A stretch of DNA of 64,000 nt from Falsiroseomonas ponticola (GCF_016805305.1 NZ_JAERQN010000001.1:62001-126000); one strand, 5' to 3'; counted from the first letter of the stretch, positions 47,389 to 55,043 are shown. The notes: generated by a model from the sequence alone, not told the origin. Numbers and translations: made by a program.

Positions 47389-48192
47389 TCACCCCCGCAG
47401 GGCCATCACCTCCCGCGCCTTGGCCGCGCAGGCGGCGGCCAGGAAGCCGAGGTCGGTGCCGGTCGAGACGTAGCGCGCCCCCATGCCCACGATCTCCGCC
47501 ACCATGTCGGGGCGGGAGGCGAGGCCGCCGATCCCCACATGCTTCCCCCGCCCGCGGGCGGCATCGATGATCCGGCGATAGGCGTCGCGCACCCGCGGAT
47601 CGTCGTAGCGGCCGGGGATGCCCATTTCCGCGGTCAGGTCGTTCGTGCCGACCAGCACCATGTCCACGCCCTCCACCGCCACGATCTCCTCCACCCGGTC
47701 CAGCGCCTCCAGCGTCTCGACCATCGGGATCACCATGGTGGCGGCGTCCAGCACCGGGTTGGCCAGGCTGGCGGGGAAGGATCGGAAGCCGAACTGGGGC
47801 AAGGGCGCGGCGGCGGAGCGGGTGCCGAGCGGGGCGAATCGCGCCATGGCCACCACCGCCTTCGCATCCGCCGCCGAGCGCACATGGGGGGCGATGATGC
47901 CGAGCGACCCGGCATCCAGCACCCGGCCGACATAATCGGGCGTCAGCGCCGGCACCCGGACGAAGGGGGTGATGCCCGCCGCCAGCGCCGCCATGCAGAC
48001 CTGGCCGGTCATGTCGAGCGTCAGCGGGCTGTGCTCCATGTCCACATAAAGGCTGTCGAAGCCGGCGCTGGCGGCGATCTGCGCGATCTCGATCCCCCGC
48101 ACCAGGCGCACGGTCATGCTGGCCACGACCTCGTCCCGGGCCAGCATCTCCCGCACCCGGTTGCGCAGGATGTCGGCGGGCTGGACGGTCAT
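47389..48192 (-). CDS. HpcH/HpaI-family aldolase
   Basis: A 267-residue class II aldolase: VASMTVRLVRGIEIAQIAASAGFDSLYVDMEHSPLTLD (metal-binding Glu in DMEH), then VRVPALTPDYVGRVLDAGSLGIIAPHVRSAADAKA, PMVETLEALDRVEEIVAVEGVDMVLVGTNDLTAEMG and YVSTGTDLGFLAAA. These enzymes cleave or form 2-keto-3-deoxy or hydroxy acids. The exact substrate is open. It lies upstream of the OmpA gene on the same strand with a 200-bp gap. Confidence 0.88.
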   Translation of the reverse strand: MTVQPADILRNRVREMLARDEVVASMTVRLVRGIEIAQIAASAGFDSLYVDMEHSPLTLDMTGQVCMAALAAGITPFVRVPALTPDYVGRVLDAGSLGIIAPHVRSAADAKAVVAMARFAPLGTRSAAAPLPQFGFRSFPASLANPVLDAATMVIPMVETLEALDRVEEIVAVEGVDMVLVGTNDLTAEMGIPGRYDDPRVRDAYRRIIDAARGRGKHVGIGGLASRPDMVAEIVGMGARYVSTGTDLGFLAAACAAKAREVMALRG

Positions 48193-48279
48193 GGCGCGGG
48201 CTCCGGCATGGCGGGCGGGGCCGGGCGGCCGGAGGGCGGCGGCCCGGGGCGGTCCCTCCCCTGTTGCGGGAAGCCTGGA

Positions 48280-48323
48280 GCATTTTCAAGTCGGGCGGAA
48301 TCGCCCGACGACTCGGAAAATGC
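48280..48323. repeat. Imperfect palindrome with two nested arms
   Basis: Outer arms GCATTTTC/GAAAATGC and inner arms GTCGGGCG/CGCCCGAC with a GAAT loop; the two sides differ by unequal bulges. It forms one block with the next palindrome (48338-48381). Confidence 0.65.
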
Positions 48324-48337
48324 GCAAAAACAGAATT

Positions 48338-48381
48338 CTAGATCGGTTTCAGCGTCGCGGCCGACGCTGAAACCGATCTAG
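48338..48381. repeat. 20-bp perfect inverted repeat
   Basis: Arm CTAGATCGGTTTCAGCGTCG and its exact complement are separated by CGGC, 10 bp behind the stop of the minus-strand gene ending at 48392. It could act as its terminator or be part of a dispersed palindromic element. Confidence 0.75.
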
Positions 48382-48391
48382 GCCCCGGCGC

Positions 48392-48848
48392 TCAGCCCCG
48401 GCAATCCGCGCCGGCGATGCGGGCGGGGTCGAGCCGCCCGCGGGCCAGGCCATCGCCGGGTTCGGGGGCGAAGGCGGCGAACAGCGCCAGCGCCCGCTCT
48501 TCCAGCCACAGCGGATCCTGCCGCGCCGCCAGCGCCCGCATCGCCGCGCGGGCCTCCCCGAATCGCGGCCCGAAGGCGCGGTGGAGATAGGCCTCCGCGG
48601 GCCCCGGCGGCACGCCCACGCCGTCGCCGCGATCAGCCAGCGGCGGGTTCCCGGCCACCAGCCGCGCCGCGGGGCCGAGCGCGACCGGGCCCGGCGGCCG
48701 GCCCGGCGCCGGCGGGGCGATTCCCGCCAGCACCGCGGCCAGGCTCAGCGCCGTGCCGGGCGCATGGCCCAGCCGTTCGGCCACCACCGCCGCCCAGAGG
48801 GCCAGGGCCGGGGCGCGGTTGACGCGGAGGGGGGGGCGGGGATCGCAT
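48392..48848 (-). CDS. Conserved hypothetical protein with a probable frameshift at its start
   Basis: The frame encodes RVNRAPALALWAAVVAERLG near its start and LHRAFGPRFGEARAAMRALAARQDPLWLEERALALFAAFAPEPG further on. This recalls a widespread uncharacterised ~140-residue family that begins with xxINRAPVLTLWAAVVAERLG. No start codon stands close before NRAP in this frame. An ATG at 48848 is correctly placed, but it is one base out of frame across a run of eight G/C (48829-48836). Removing one base would give MRSPPPLRVNRAP. So this is a slipped homopolymer, a sequencing error or a fresh pseudogene. Function unknown. Confidence 0.45.
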
Positions 48849-48882
48849 GGCGGGACAACGCGCTGGCGGGACCGGCGTTGAT

Positions 48883-48897
48883 GTTCTTGATTCGTTC
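48883..48897 (+). promoter_or_regulatory. LexA (SOS) box, GTTC-N7-GTTC
   Basis: GTTCTTGATTCGTTC is an exact match to the alphaproteobacterial LexA site (direct repeat GTTC with 7-bp spacing). It overlaps a -35-like TTGATG (48878-48883) and lies 25 bp before the ATG of the following gene. It is also upstream of the divergent 48848 gene. Confidence 0.6.
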
Positions 48898-48921
48898 CAG
48901 CATCCACGGCATGCTGGGCGC

Positions 48922-49209
48922 ATGCCCGAAGCGCCCCTGCCCCCCGGAGCCCTGCCCCTGCTCGCGGCCTGTGCCGGCGGCCGGGTGGTGGCTGGCCGGC
49001 CGGCCTGGCTCTCCCCGGCCACCTTCGCCCTGATGCGCCAGGCCGCGGCGTCGGCCGGCCCGGCGGGGGATGGCGTGAGCCTGGCGCGGGAGGTGGTGGC
49101 GGCGCGCCACCCCGCCCTGCCCGCCGCGCTGCTGACGGAGGCCGCGCAGCTGGCCGCCGCCGGGGCCGGAGCCGCCGCCGGGGCCGCCGCCGGAAAGGAC
49201 CTGCCATGA
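48922..49209 (+). CDS. Small protein behind an SOS box, gene 1
   Basis: A 95-residue protein, MPEAPLPPGALPLLAACAGG then VVAGRPAWLSPATFALMRQAAASA and LAREVVAARHPALPAALLTEAAQLAA, ending in an Ala/Gly-rich tail. Mostly helical; no family is recognised. ATG 48922 follows the LexA box by 25 bp. Its stop overlaps the next start (ATGA). It is probably damage-inducible if the box is real. Confidence 0.5.
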   Translation: MPEAPLPPGALPLLAACAGGRVVAGRPAWLSPATFALMRQAAASAGPAGDGVSLAREVVAARHPALPAALLTEAAQLAAAGAGAAAGAAAGKDLP

Positions 49210-49436
49210 CCCCGCCGCCCAGCATCCTCGGCCAGACCCGCTGGGAATGGGTGGGGGCGGGCATCCGCTTCCGGCTCTGGACGCGGCCGGTAGTCGGCCA
49301 GGGCGGGCGCAGCGTGGTGCCGGTGACGCTGCTCTGGCGCCGCCCCGACGGCACGGGCGGCATGGCGCGCTGCGACGGGCTGATCGAGGCGATGGCGCGG
49401 GTCGAGGCGGTGATGGCGGAGCCCGCGGCGGGCTGA
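49206..49436 (+). CDS. Small protein behind an SOS box, gene 2
   Basis: A 76-residue protein with the pattern of a small beta-sheet fold (LGQTRWEWVGAGIRFRLWTRPVVG, RSVVPVTLLWRRPDGTGGMARC) and a final helix (DGLIEAMARVEAVMAEP). No family is recognised. It is translationally coupled to the 95-residue gene; the two form a compact operon ending just before the tRNA-fragment repeats. Confidence 0.5.
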   Translation: MTPPPSILGQTRWEWVGAGIRFRLWTRPVVGQGGRSVVPVTLLWRRPDGTGGMARCDGLIEAMARVEAVMAEPAAG

Positions 49437-49465
49437 GCGGCGCGCGGCGGCGGCGGCGGCGGGGC

Positions 49466-49729
49466 ATGTCCTTGGCGGGATTCGAACCGTCCTGCCGCAG
49501 GCAGGCGGGGCAGCCACCGTGGGTTCGACCGGCGGCGCGCGGGGATTGGGGGCATGTCCTCGGCGGGATTCGAACCGTCCTGCCGCAGGCAGGCGGGGCA
49601 GTCACCGTGGGTTCGACCGGCGGCGCGCGGGGATTGGGGGCATGTCCTCGGCGGGATTCGAACCGTCCTGCCGCAGGCAGGCGGGACAGTCACCGTGGGT
49701 TCGACCGGCGGCGCGCGGGAATCGGGGCA
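49466..49729. repeat. Three tandem 88-bp units carrying a tRNA-Arg 3' fragment
   Basis: Units begin at 49466, 49554 and 49642 (periods 88, 88 and 87), and the island's left att at 49730 begins as a fourth. Each starts with the 22-bp block TGTCCTCGGCGGGATTCGAACC, the complement of the T-arm and acceptor end of tRNA-Arg(CCU), and then continues with a unit-specific 65-bp sequence. That part holds the stem CCTGCC-GCA-GGCAGG and a second T-arm-like GTGGGTTCGA in the opposite direction. The first unit has one change (CTTGG for CTCGG). The remaining bases 49437-49465 are G-rich and hold nothing recognisable. Confidence 0.8.
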
Positions 49730-49772
49730 TGTCCTCGGCGGGATTCGAACCCACGGCCCCCAGATTAGGAAT
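49730..49772. repeat. Left attachment site (att), 43-bp copy of the tRNA-Arg 3' half
   Basis: Identical over 43 bp to 56828-56870 inside tRNA-Arg(CCU), from the discriminator base to the anticodon loop. Flanks differ immediately outside. No CCA follows the discriminator here, unlike the copy in the intact tRNA. It is the displaced original 3' end of the tRNA gene or the attL product of integration. Confidence 0.88.
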
Positions 49773-49839
49773 AGGGAGGATTGCCCCGCCAGGGGCCGCC
49801 CTGCCTCGCCGTAAGCCGCCAAATACCTTGCTTTTAGAC

Positions 49840-49934
49840 GGGTCCGCAAATAAGGTGGCCGCCATAAGCCGCCATGCGGACCCGTAGCGGACCTAGCCGC
49901 CGGGTCCGCACGGGGTCCGCAACCGGGGTCCGCG
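49840..49934. repeat. Left arm-type integrase sites, five GGGTCCGC repeats
   Basis: GGGTCCGCA occurs at 49840-49848, 49902-49910 and 49913-49921, inverted at 49875-49883, and as GGGTCCGCG at 49926-49934. The same nonamer recurs at the right end of the island. They lie between att and the integrase ATG, so integrase binding there could also repress its own gene. Confidence 0.65.
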
Positions 49935-49936
49935 CC

Positions 49937-51289
49937 ATGCCGAAGCTGTCCGAGAAATTCATCACCGGCCTGGCCCCGGCGCCCGGCGCTAAGGACAGGC
50001 TGGTGTTCGATACGGAGACGAAGGGGCTTGGCGTTCGGGCCACGGCCAACGGCAACAAGGTGTTCCTCGTCCAATGGACCGATGCCGCGACGAAGCGGAA
50101 GGTCCGGGAGCCGCTGGGCACCTGGGGTTCGATCACGCTGGAGCAGGCCCGGACAGCGGCTAGGGCGCGGCTTGGCCGAGTCGCGGCAGGTTTCGACCCG
50201 AAGGCCGAACGCGAAGCCCGGAAGGCGGAGGATGCCCGCCGCCGGGCCGAGGAAGCGCGGACGAAGGCGGACAAGGCATTTACGGTAGAGGCCCTGATCG
50301 CGGATTGGGCGCGGCTGCATCTGGCAGGCCGCCGCCCGCGCTACGCCGCCGAGGCTACACGCGCGCTCCGGCTTGCCTTCAAGGCACACATGGGTAGCCC
50401 CGCCGCCAGCCTGGACCATGGCGCGGTGGTGGCGGTGCTGGATTCGCTTTCTGGCGAGGGCAAGGCCGCAACCGCCCGCCTCACACTCGCCTATGGTCGC
50501 GCCTGCTACGGCTGGGCGGTGAAGCGGCGCCGGCTTGTGTTGAACCCCTTCGCTGGTCTGCCGGTGGCAGATGGCGGAGGCGTGGCCCGCGACCGCGTGC
50601 TGTCCGACGCCGAGATTGGAGAGGTGTGGCGTGCTGCCAGCAAGGTGCCGGCGCCGCATGGCCCGATGGTGCGCTTCCTGCTGCTGACACTCGCGCGCCG
50701 GGAGGAGGTGTGCAGCATGACCTGGAGCGAGGTGTCGGCGGACCTCTCCACATGGACCCAGCCCGGAACGCGGACGAAGAACGGGAAGCCGCATGTCGTG
50801 CATCTGAGCGGCGCCGCGCGCGACATCCTGCGCGCCGTGCTGGGCGCCGAGTCGGGCAAGCCACTTCCAGCACTTCCAGCCCAGGAGCGGATGGTATTCG
50901 GCATTGGTGACAACCGGCCGATTACAGCCCACTCGTGGACCAAGCGACAGGTTGATGCCGCGATTGACGGAGAGCGGAAGGAAGCCGCTGGCGACACAGC
51001 GGCGGAGATGCCTCGATGGGTTCTGCACGATTTCCGGCGGAGCGGCGTGACGTGGCTGGCGGGTGCCGGCTTCCCGCCGCATGTGTGCGACCGACTGCTG
51101 AACCACATCAGCGGCACCATCAGCGGTGTGGCCGCCGTGTATCAGCGCAATGAGTTTTTGCCGGAGCGGAAGGCGGCGCTGGAAGCGTGGGGAAAGCAGG
51201 TTCTCGCCTGCGCCAAGGCGAACGCGGACCCATCCTCTAACGTGCTGCCTATGAAGTGGAGGCGTGCCGCAACTCAAGCCAAGGCGTAA
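49937..51289 (+). CDS. Tyrosine recombinase/integrase (DUF4102, P4 type)
   Basis: A 450-residue integrase: N-terminal DUF4102 arm-binding domain (LVFDTETKGLGVRATANGNKVFLVQWTD, about 20-85), a core-binding domain (113-200) and the catalytic domain. Catalytic residues are Arg254 (LARREEV), Lys281, His364-x-x-Arg367 (HDFRRSGVTW), His390 (LLNH) and Tyr402 (AVYQR). It catalyses integration into and excision from tRNA-Arg(CCU). It starts at ATG 49937, directly behind arm-type repeats; an in-frame upstream codon at 49874 would run through them. Confidence 0.95.
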   Translation: MPKLSEKFITGLAPAPGAKDRLVFDTETKGLGVRATANGNKVFLVQWTDAATKRKVREPLGTWGSITLEQARTAARARLGRVAAGFDPKAEREARKAEDARRRAEEARTKADKAFTVEALIADWARLHLAGRRPRYAAEATRALRLAFKAHMGSPAASLDHGAVVAVLDSLSGEGKAATARLTLAYGRACYGWAVKRRRLVLNPFAGLPVADGGGVARDRVLSDAEIGEVWRAASKVPAPHGPMVRFLLLTLARREEVCSMTWSEVSADLSTWTQPGTRTKNGKPHVVHLSGAARDILRAVLGAESGKPLPALPAQERMVFGIGDNRPITAHSWTKRQVDAAIDGERKEAAGDTAAEMPRWVLHDFRRSGVTWLAGAGFPPHVCDRLLNHISGTISGVAAVYQRNEFLPERKAALEAWGKQVLACAKANADPSSNVLPMKWRRAATQAKA

Positions 51290-51658
51290 CCCGATCCCGC
51301 CACCCCCGGGGTACGACGCAAAGGGCTAGCCCCCCCGGCCCGGCTGGGGTAACGCCTACGCATCGGTGCCGCAACAACCCCGGGGTAGTCGGGACTGCGC
51401 TGACCACCGAAGGCCCACGGTCGTGCAGCCATAAGGCGACACGGTAGCTAGGGGTCCCTATGGGGGCTTTCGATCCGTCGATATGGCGGAGAGATGGCCC
51501 CCCCGCGTTGGCGCGCGGAGGGGCCGGGCTTGATGGCTAGATCAAGGGCGAGACCGCCGCCGCGACCATAGGGGCCAGCCGGTGACGAATCCAAGGGTTC
51601 GAAGCCGCGCCTGAGCAAAAATAGTCGCGACGGCGGGCGCCCCCCTGGAAAGGGTCCC
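51290..51658. other. Gene-free interval behind the integrase
   Basis: 369 bp without a credible gene. It contains a strong hairpin at 51496-51525 (outer arms GGCCCC/GGGGCC, inner arms CCGCG/CGCGG) not followed by T, and the decamer GGTAACGCCT near 51348, which returns at the right side of the island near 56219. It presumably holds the promoter and regulatory sites of the following operon. Confidence 0.4.
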
Positions 51659-51880
51659 GTGACACAAACTTATCTGACTGAACGCGATATCGCCGCGCGC
51701 TACCACATCGCGGCCCGAACCCTACAACGCTGGCGAGGCACCGGAGAGGGGCCGCCCTACATCCGGTTAGGCGCGCGGCGGATCGTGTATCCGCTGGCGG
51801 CGGCCGAGGAGTGGGCAGCGGCGAGGACATTCCCGCATCGCGCCGCAGAACTGGCGCAGGATGGGAGGAGCCGCGCATGA
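51659..51880 (+). CDS. AlpA/excisionase-like helix-turn-helix protein
   Basis: A 73-residue DNA-binding protein of the AlpA/MerR-like excisionase type: YLTERDIAARYHIAARTLQRWRGTGEGPPYIRLGARRIVYPLAAAEEWAA, with the helix-turn-helix at about 8-27 and the typical GPPYIRLG wing. Such proteins regulate integrase genes or act as excision factors in P4-type islands. GTG 51659 has GGAAAGGG 5-6 nt upstream. Its stop overlaps the start of the membrane peptide gene. Confidence 0.85.
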   Translation: MTQTYLTERDIAARYHIAARTLQRWRGTGEGPPYIRLGARRIVYPLAAAEEWAAARTFPHRAAELAQDGRSRA

Positions 51881-51966
51881 GCCGCGTGTTCCTGCCGCTG
51901 GCCGCGCTGGTCGCGACGCTGGTGATCCTGGCGGCGCTGCGCCTCCTCAACATCGCATCCCCTTAA
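51877..51966 (+). CDS. 29-residue single-helix membrane peptide
   Basis: A 29-codon frame, MSRVFLPLAALVATLVILAA plus LRLLNIASP. It is one hydrophobic helix with a basic residue at each end. The ATG overlaps the stop of the AlpA-like gene (ATGA), and GGGAGGAG lies 7 nt upstream, so translation is likely. It could be a small toxin, holin-like or regulatory peptide; nothing more can be said. Confidence 0.5.
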   Translation: MSRVFLPLAALVATLVILAALRLLNIASP

Positions 51967-52109
51967 CGCAAGACCGCCGGGCGCGTGGAGCGACCCGGCG
52001 GCAAGCGTTCGGTGTGATGATGCGGTGGTGACGCCCGCCTTCTAGCACGCTGCGCGCTCCGCGCCACGCTCCAATTGTGTCCGGTGGTCCTGACATCAGG
52101 ACAACCACC

Positions 52110-52388
52110 ATGAACGCCACCACTACCTGCCCCACCTGCGGCCGGCGCCACCGGCTGCGGCGCGCGATGACGCCTGCCCCGCTGCCGCTGTTCGCATGGG
52201 CTGCACGGCATCCTCGCCCGCCTGCCATCGGTGCCCGCCTCCTCCTCCGCGCCGACATGCTCGACGCCGAGGGAGAGCCGCGCGCCTGCATCGCCATTCC
52301 CGGCCAGCGCGTGCCGCTGGCCTATCCGAACCTCGCGGCGGCGCTGTCCGCCCTGCGTGCCATGGAGGCCGCCCATGCATCCCGTTGA
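52110..52388 (+). CDS. Small zinc-ribbon protein of the island
   Basis: A 92-residue protein whose N-terminus has CPTCGRRHRLRR, half of a zinc ribbon, followed by a basic/hydrophobic region and GEPRACIAIPGQRVPLAYPNLAAALSALRAME. No family is recognised. ATG 52110 is chosen by composition; a weak AGGA lies upstream. It overlaps the next gene by 14 bp, so the set 52110-55030 is probably one operon of replication genes. Confidence 0.5.
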   Translation: MNATTTCPTCGRRHRLRRAMTPAPLPLFAWAARHPRPPAIGARLLLRADMLDAEGEPRACIAIPGQRVPLAYPNLAAALSALRAMEAAHASR

Positions 52389-52731
52389 ACCTGCCGACCA
52401 CCGCCCGGTGGCGCAGCGCCCCCGTCACCTGCTGCGCGTCGGTGACACGTTCCTGCCGATCCCGAAGCGGGCGGCGGAGGTGGCGCGACTGCTGTTGCAA
52501 CACCCTGCCGGGATGACGCGGGTGGAGATGCTGAACGCGGCGCCGCCCCGCTTGGCACTCAACGCGACATGCCACGTCGCGCGGCTGCGGAAGGCCGGTT
52601 GCCCGATTGAGAGTGTCCCCGTGATCGGCACCGACGCGGACGGCAACAAGGTGCTGTTCGTGCGCTACCGCCTGGCCGGCGATATCGCCGTGACCGCCGG
52701 ACCCTGGCCCATGCTGGAGGATGCCGCATGA
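52375..52731 (+). CDS. Winged-helix-like island protein
   Basis: A 118-residue protein with RHLLRVGDTFLPIPKRAAEVARLLLQHPAGMTRVEML and CHVARLRKAGCPIESVPVIGTDADGNKVLFVRYRLAG, the spacing of a winged helix (recognition helix near LNATCHVARLRKAG, then a beta wing). It probably binds DNA, for example as replication initiator or operon regulator. Stop and next start overlap (ATGATGGATGA region), coupling it to the primase. Confidence 0.55.
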   Translation: MHPVEPADHRPVAQRPRHLLRVGDTFLPIPKRAAEVARLLLQHPAGMTRVEMLNAAPPRLALNATCHVARLRKAGCPIESVPVIGTDADGNKVLFVRYRLAGDIAVTAGPWPMLEDAA

Positions 52732-53720
52732 TGGATGACCTCGACGCGATGACGGTGGTGCAGGCGCCGGGACGGCGCCTCGCCAAGCTGATCCATGCGG
52801 ATGGCACGGTGGAGGCGCAGCAACGGACCCGCACCGTCAACCTGCACAACCTCCAGGTTCCGGGGCTGGCGGCGCTGGCGATGCTGCTGGAGGAACTGGC
52901 GCAGCGCCCGGACACCTGCGTGGTGCGCGGCGCGATCCTCGACGCGGACAGGACGCACGGTGTCCGGCGCCTCCTCCACCGCGATCCGAAAACAGGCGAG
53001 GCGCCTACGCTGCGCGAGGTGCCGCGCCGCTGGATCGCGCTGGATGTGGACAGCCTGCCGGTGCCAGAGGGGATGGACCCTGCGGACCTGGTGGCGAACG
53101 CCCGCGCCATACTGCCACTACTGCCGGCGCCGTTTCGGGTGGCGAAGCTGGTGGTGCAAGCCACGGCATCGCACGGGATCAAGCCCGGTGCGCGCCTGCG
53201 GCTATGGGGCTGGTGCAGCCGCCCCGTGACCTCCGCCGAGTGTAAGGCGTGGCTGGCGGCGGCGCCGGTTGATCGTAGCCTCTACAGCGCCGCGCAACCG
53301 CACTACACGGCGGAGCCGCTGTTCGTCGGGCAGCGCGATCACCTGCCGCGCCGGCTGGCCGTTCTGGAGGGGCTGGAGGCCGTTGTGGTGCCCCCGGCGC
53401 CGCTGCTGGCACCACCGCCCCCACCGCCTGCTGCAACCGCCCTGCGGCGCTCCGGCAGGCTCTACAGCGGGGGCGAGGTGATGCGCTTCGCCCGCCTCCT
53501 GCGCGTGGTGCAGGACGCGGTGGAGGGAGAGCGGCACCGGCTGCTGTTTTGGGCATCGTGTCGCGCTGGCGAATTGATCGCGGCCGGCATCCTCGATGAA
53601 ACCAGCGCCCATGTGGCGCTGGTTCAGGCCGCGATGGATGGCGGCGGGAAGGACAGGCGCAACGCCGAGGCAACTGCCCGCGACGGCATCGCGCGCGGCG
53701 CGGCGGAGGCGCGGGCATGA
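52728..53720 (+). CDS. Archaeo-eukaryotic-type primase (Prim-Pol superfamily)
   Basis: A 330-residue protein with the primase motif I hhhDhD in RRWIALDVDSL (Asp106, Asp108) and motif II sxH in QATASHGIKPG (Ser148-x-His pattern), followed by LRLWGWCSRPVTSAECKAWLAAAPVDRSLYSAAQPHYTAEPLF with a possible motif III Asp. The C-terminal ~100 residues after a Pro-rich linker are helical. It would make primers for replication of the island. It is directly followed by, and overlaps, the DUF3631 ATPase gene, a pairing common in satellites and plasmids. Family membership is by motif only. Confidence 0.65.
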   Translation: MMDDLDAMTVVQAPGRRLAKLIHADGTVEAQQRTRTVNLHNLQVPGLAALAMLLEELAQRPDTCVVRGAILDADRTHGVRRLLHRDPKTGEAPTLREVPRRWIALDVDSLPVPEGMDPADLVANARAILPLLPAPFRVAKLVVQATASHGIKPGARLRLWGWCSRPVTSAECKAWLAAAPVDRSLYSAAQPHYTAEPLFVGQRDHLPRRLAVLEGLEAVVVPPAPLLAPPPPPPAATALRRSGRLYSGGEVMRFARLLRVVQDAVEGERHRLLFWASCRAGELIAAGILDETSAHVALVQAAMDGGGKDRRNAEATARDGIARGAAEARA

Positions 53721-55030
53721 CGGAAGCCGCAACCATGGTGGCCGAGGATGCCGCCGAGATATTGCGCCTCTCCCTGCTGGACCGCGTGACCTATGACCGC
53801 GAACGCGATGCGGCAGCAAAGCGGCTGCGCGTTCGCGTCGGCACGCTGGACAGCATGGTGGAGGAGATGCGGCCGGCGCCCGAGCAACCGCGCGGCCGAG
53901 GCGTGGAGCTACAGGTCGTCGTGCCCTGGCCGGAGCCGGTGGAGGCCGGAATGGTGCTGGACAGGCTGGCCGCTGCGATCCGGCGCCACGTCATCCTGCC
54001 CGCCACCGCCGCCGATGCTGTCGCGCTGTGGATCGCGCATACCTGGGTATCTGAGCGGTTCCAGCACTCGCCCCGTCTGAACATTGGATCACCTGCCAAG
54101 CGATGCGGGAAATCGACGCTGCTGGACCTGCTGCGCGCCACCTGCCACCGCCCGCTAAAAGCCGACAACATCAGCGCCAGCGGAGTGTTCCGCACGGTGG
54201 AGGCGTTGCGGGAGGAAGGCGGGATTACGCTGCTGGTGGATGAGGCGGACACCTTCGTGGGCGACAACGAAGAACTGCGCGGCATCCTCAACTCCGGCTT
54301 TGAGCGTAGCGGGGAGGTGGTGCGCGTGGTGGAGGTGAAAGGGGAGTGGGTGCCGGTCAGGTTCGCCACCTTCTGCCCCGTGGCGCTGGCTGGGATAGGC
54401 AAGCTGCCGGACACGCTGGCGGACCGCTGCGTGCCGATCACGCTCCAGCGGAAGGCGGCGGCGGAGACGGTGACGAAACTCCGCGCGCCTGGCGCTCGCG
54501 CAACGCTGCACAATGCCGCCCGGTGCCTCGCCCGATGGGCGGCGGACCGGCGCGACCATCTGCCGCTGGACCCGGAGGTGCCGGAGGCGATGGGCGACCG
54601 GGAGGGCGACATTTCCGTGGTGCTGCTGTCCATCGCGGACGATGCCGGCGGGGAATGGCCCCAGCGTGCCCGCCGGGCACTGCTGGAGGTGTTCGGGCAC
54701 CGCAACGCGGCCGAGGGCAATGCCGAGGCCGGCGCCCTGCTGCTGGCGGACCTGCGGGCGCTGTTCACCGAACGCGGCGCGACCCGCCTTCCCTCGACTG
54801 ACATTATCGCGGCGCTGGAGAAGTTGGAGGAGCGGCCGTGGCCGGAGTGGAAGAACGGGAGGCCGATGACCCCGGTGCAACTGGCGGCGGCGCTGGCGCC
54901 GTTCCGGGTGCGGCCGATCACCTACCGGCCGCCGGGCGGTGGTGCCCCGGTCAAGGGCTACATCAGCGACCATTTTGAGGAGGCGTGGTCCCGGTATCTG
55001 ACGCCTGCTGCACCTGCGCCCGCCAACTAA
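53717..55030 (+). CDS. DUF3631 ATPase/helicase-like protein
   Basis: A 437-residue ATPase with Walker A GSPAKRCGKST (124-134), Walker B LLVDEAD (172-178), the DUF3631 segments LRGILNSGFERSGEVVRVVE, RFATFCPVALAGIGKLPDTLADRCVPITLQRK (arginine-finger region) and a C-terminal domain with GDREGDISVVLLSIADDAGGEWPQRAR and LPSTDIIAALEKLEERPWPEW. DUF3631 proteins accompany primases in mobile elements and probably unwind the origin. The start overlaps the primase stop. The iteron-like array begins 14 bp behind its stop. Confidence 0.9.
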   Translation: MTEAATMVAEDAAEILRLSLLDRVTYDRERDAAAKRLRVRVGTLDSMVEEMRPAPEQPRGRGVELQVVVPWPEPVEAGMVLDRLAAAIRRHVILPATAADAVALWIAHTWVSERFQHSPRLNIGSPAKRCGKSTLLDLLRATCHRPLKADNISASGVFRTVEALREEGGITLLVDEADTFVGDNEELRGILNSGFERSGEVVRVVEVKGEWVPVRFATFCPVALAGIGKLPDTLADRCVPITLQRKAAAETVTKLRAPGARATLHNAARCLARWAADRRDHLPLDPEVPEAMGDREGDISVVLLSIADDAGGEWPQRARRALLEVFGHRNAAEGNAEAGALLLADLRALFTERGATRLPSTDIIAALEKLEERPWPEWKNGRPMTPVQLAAALAPFRVRPITYRPPGGGAPVKGYISDHFEEAWSRYLTPAAPAPAN

Positions 55031-55043
55031 GGGCGCTGGAGCG

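Noticed and set aside
46097..48289. A 730-codon frame for the OmpA-like protein
   Set aside because: The upstream half is antiparallel-free but shares DNA with the HpcH aldolase gene in another frame; the signal peptide and ribosome binding site fix the start near 47188.
49466..49729. CRISPR array
   Set aside because: The 88-bp units are repeated whole, with no alternation of constant repeats and unique spacers, and no cas genes are near.
49466..49814. Plus-strand open frames across the tandem repeats, giving peptides such as PRRDSNPRPPD
   Set aside because: These are well-known spurious translations of the complement of tRNA 3' ends.
49000..51277. The long minus-strand open frame that runs through the tRNA repeats and integrase
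   Set aside because: The coding signal belongs to the plus-strand integrase; only the last ~140 codons (below 48849) look like a real protein.
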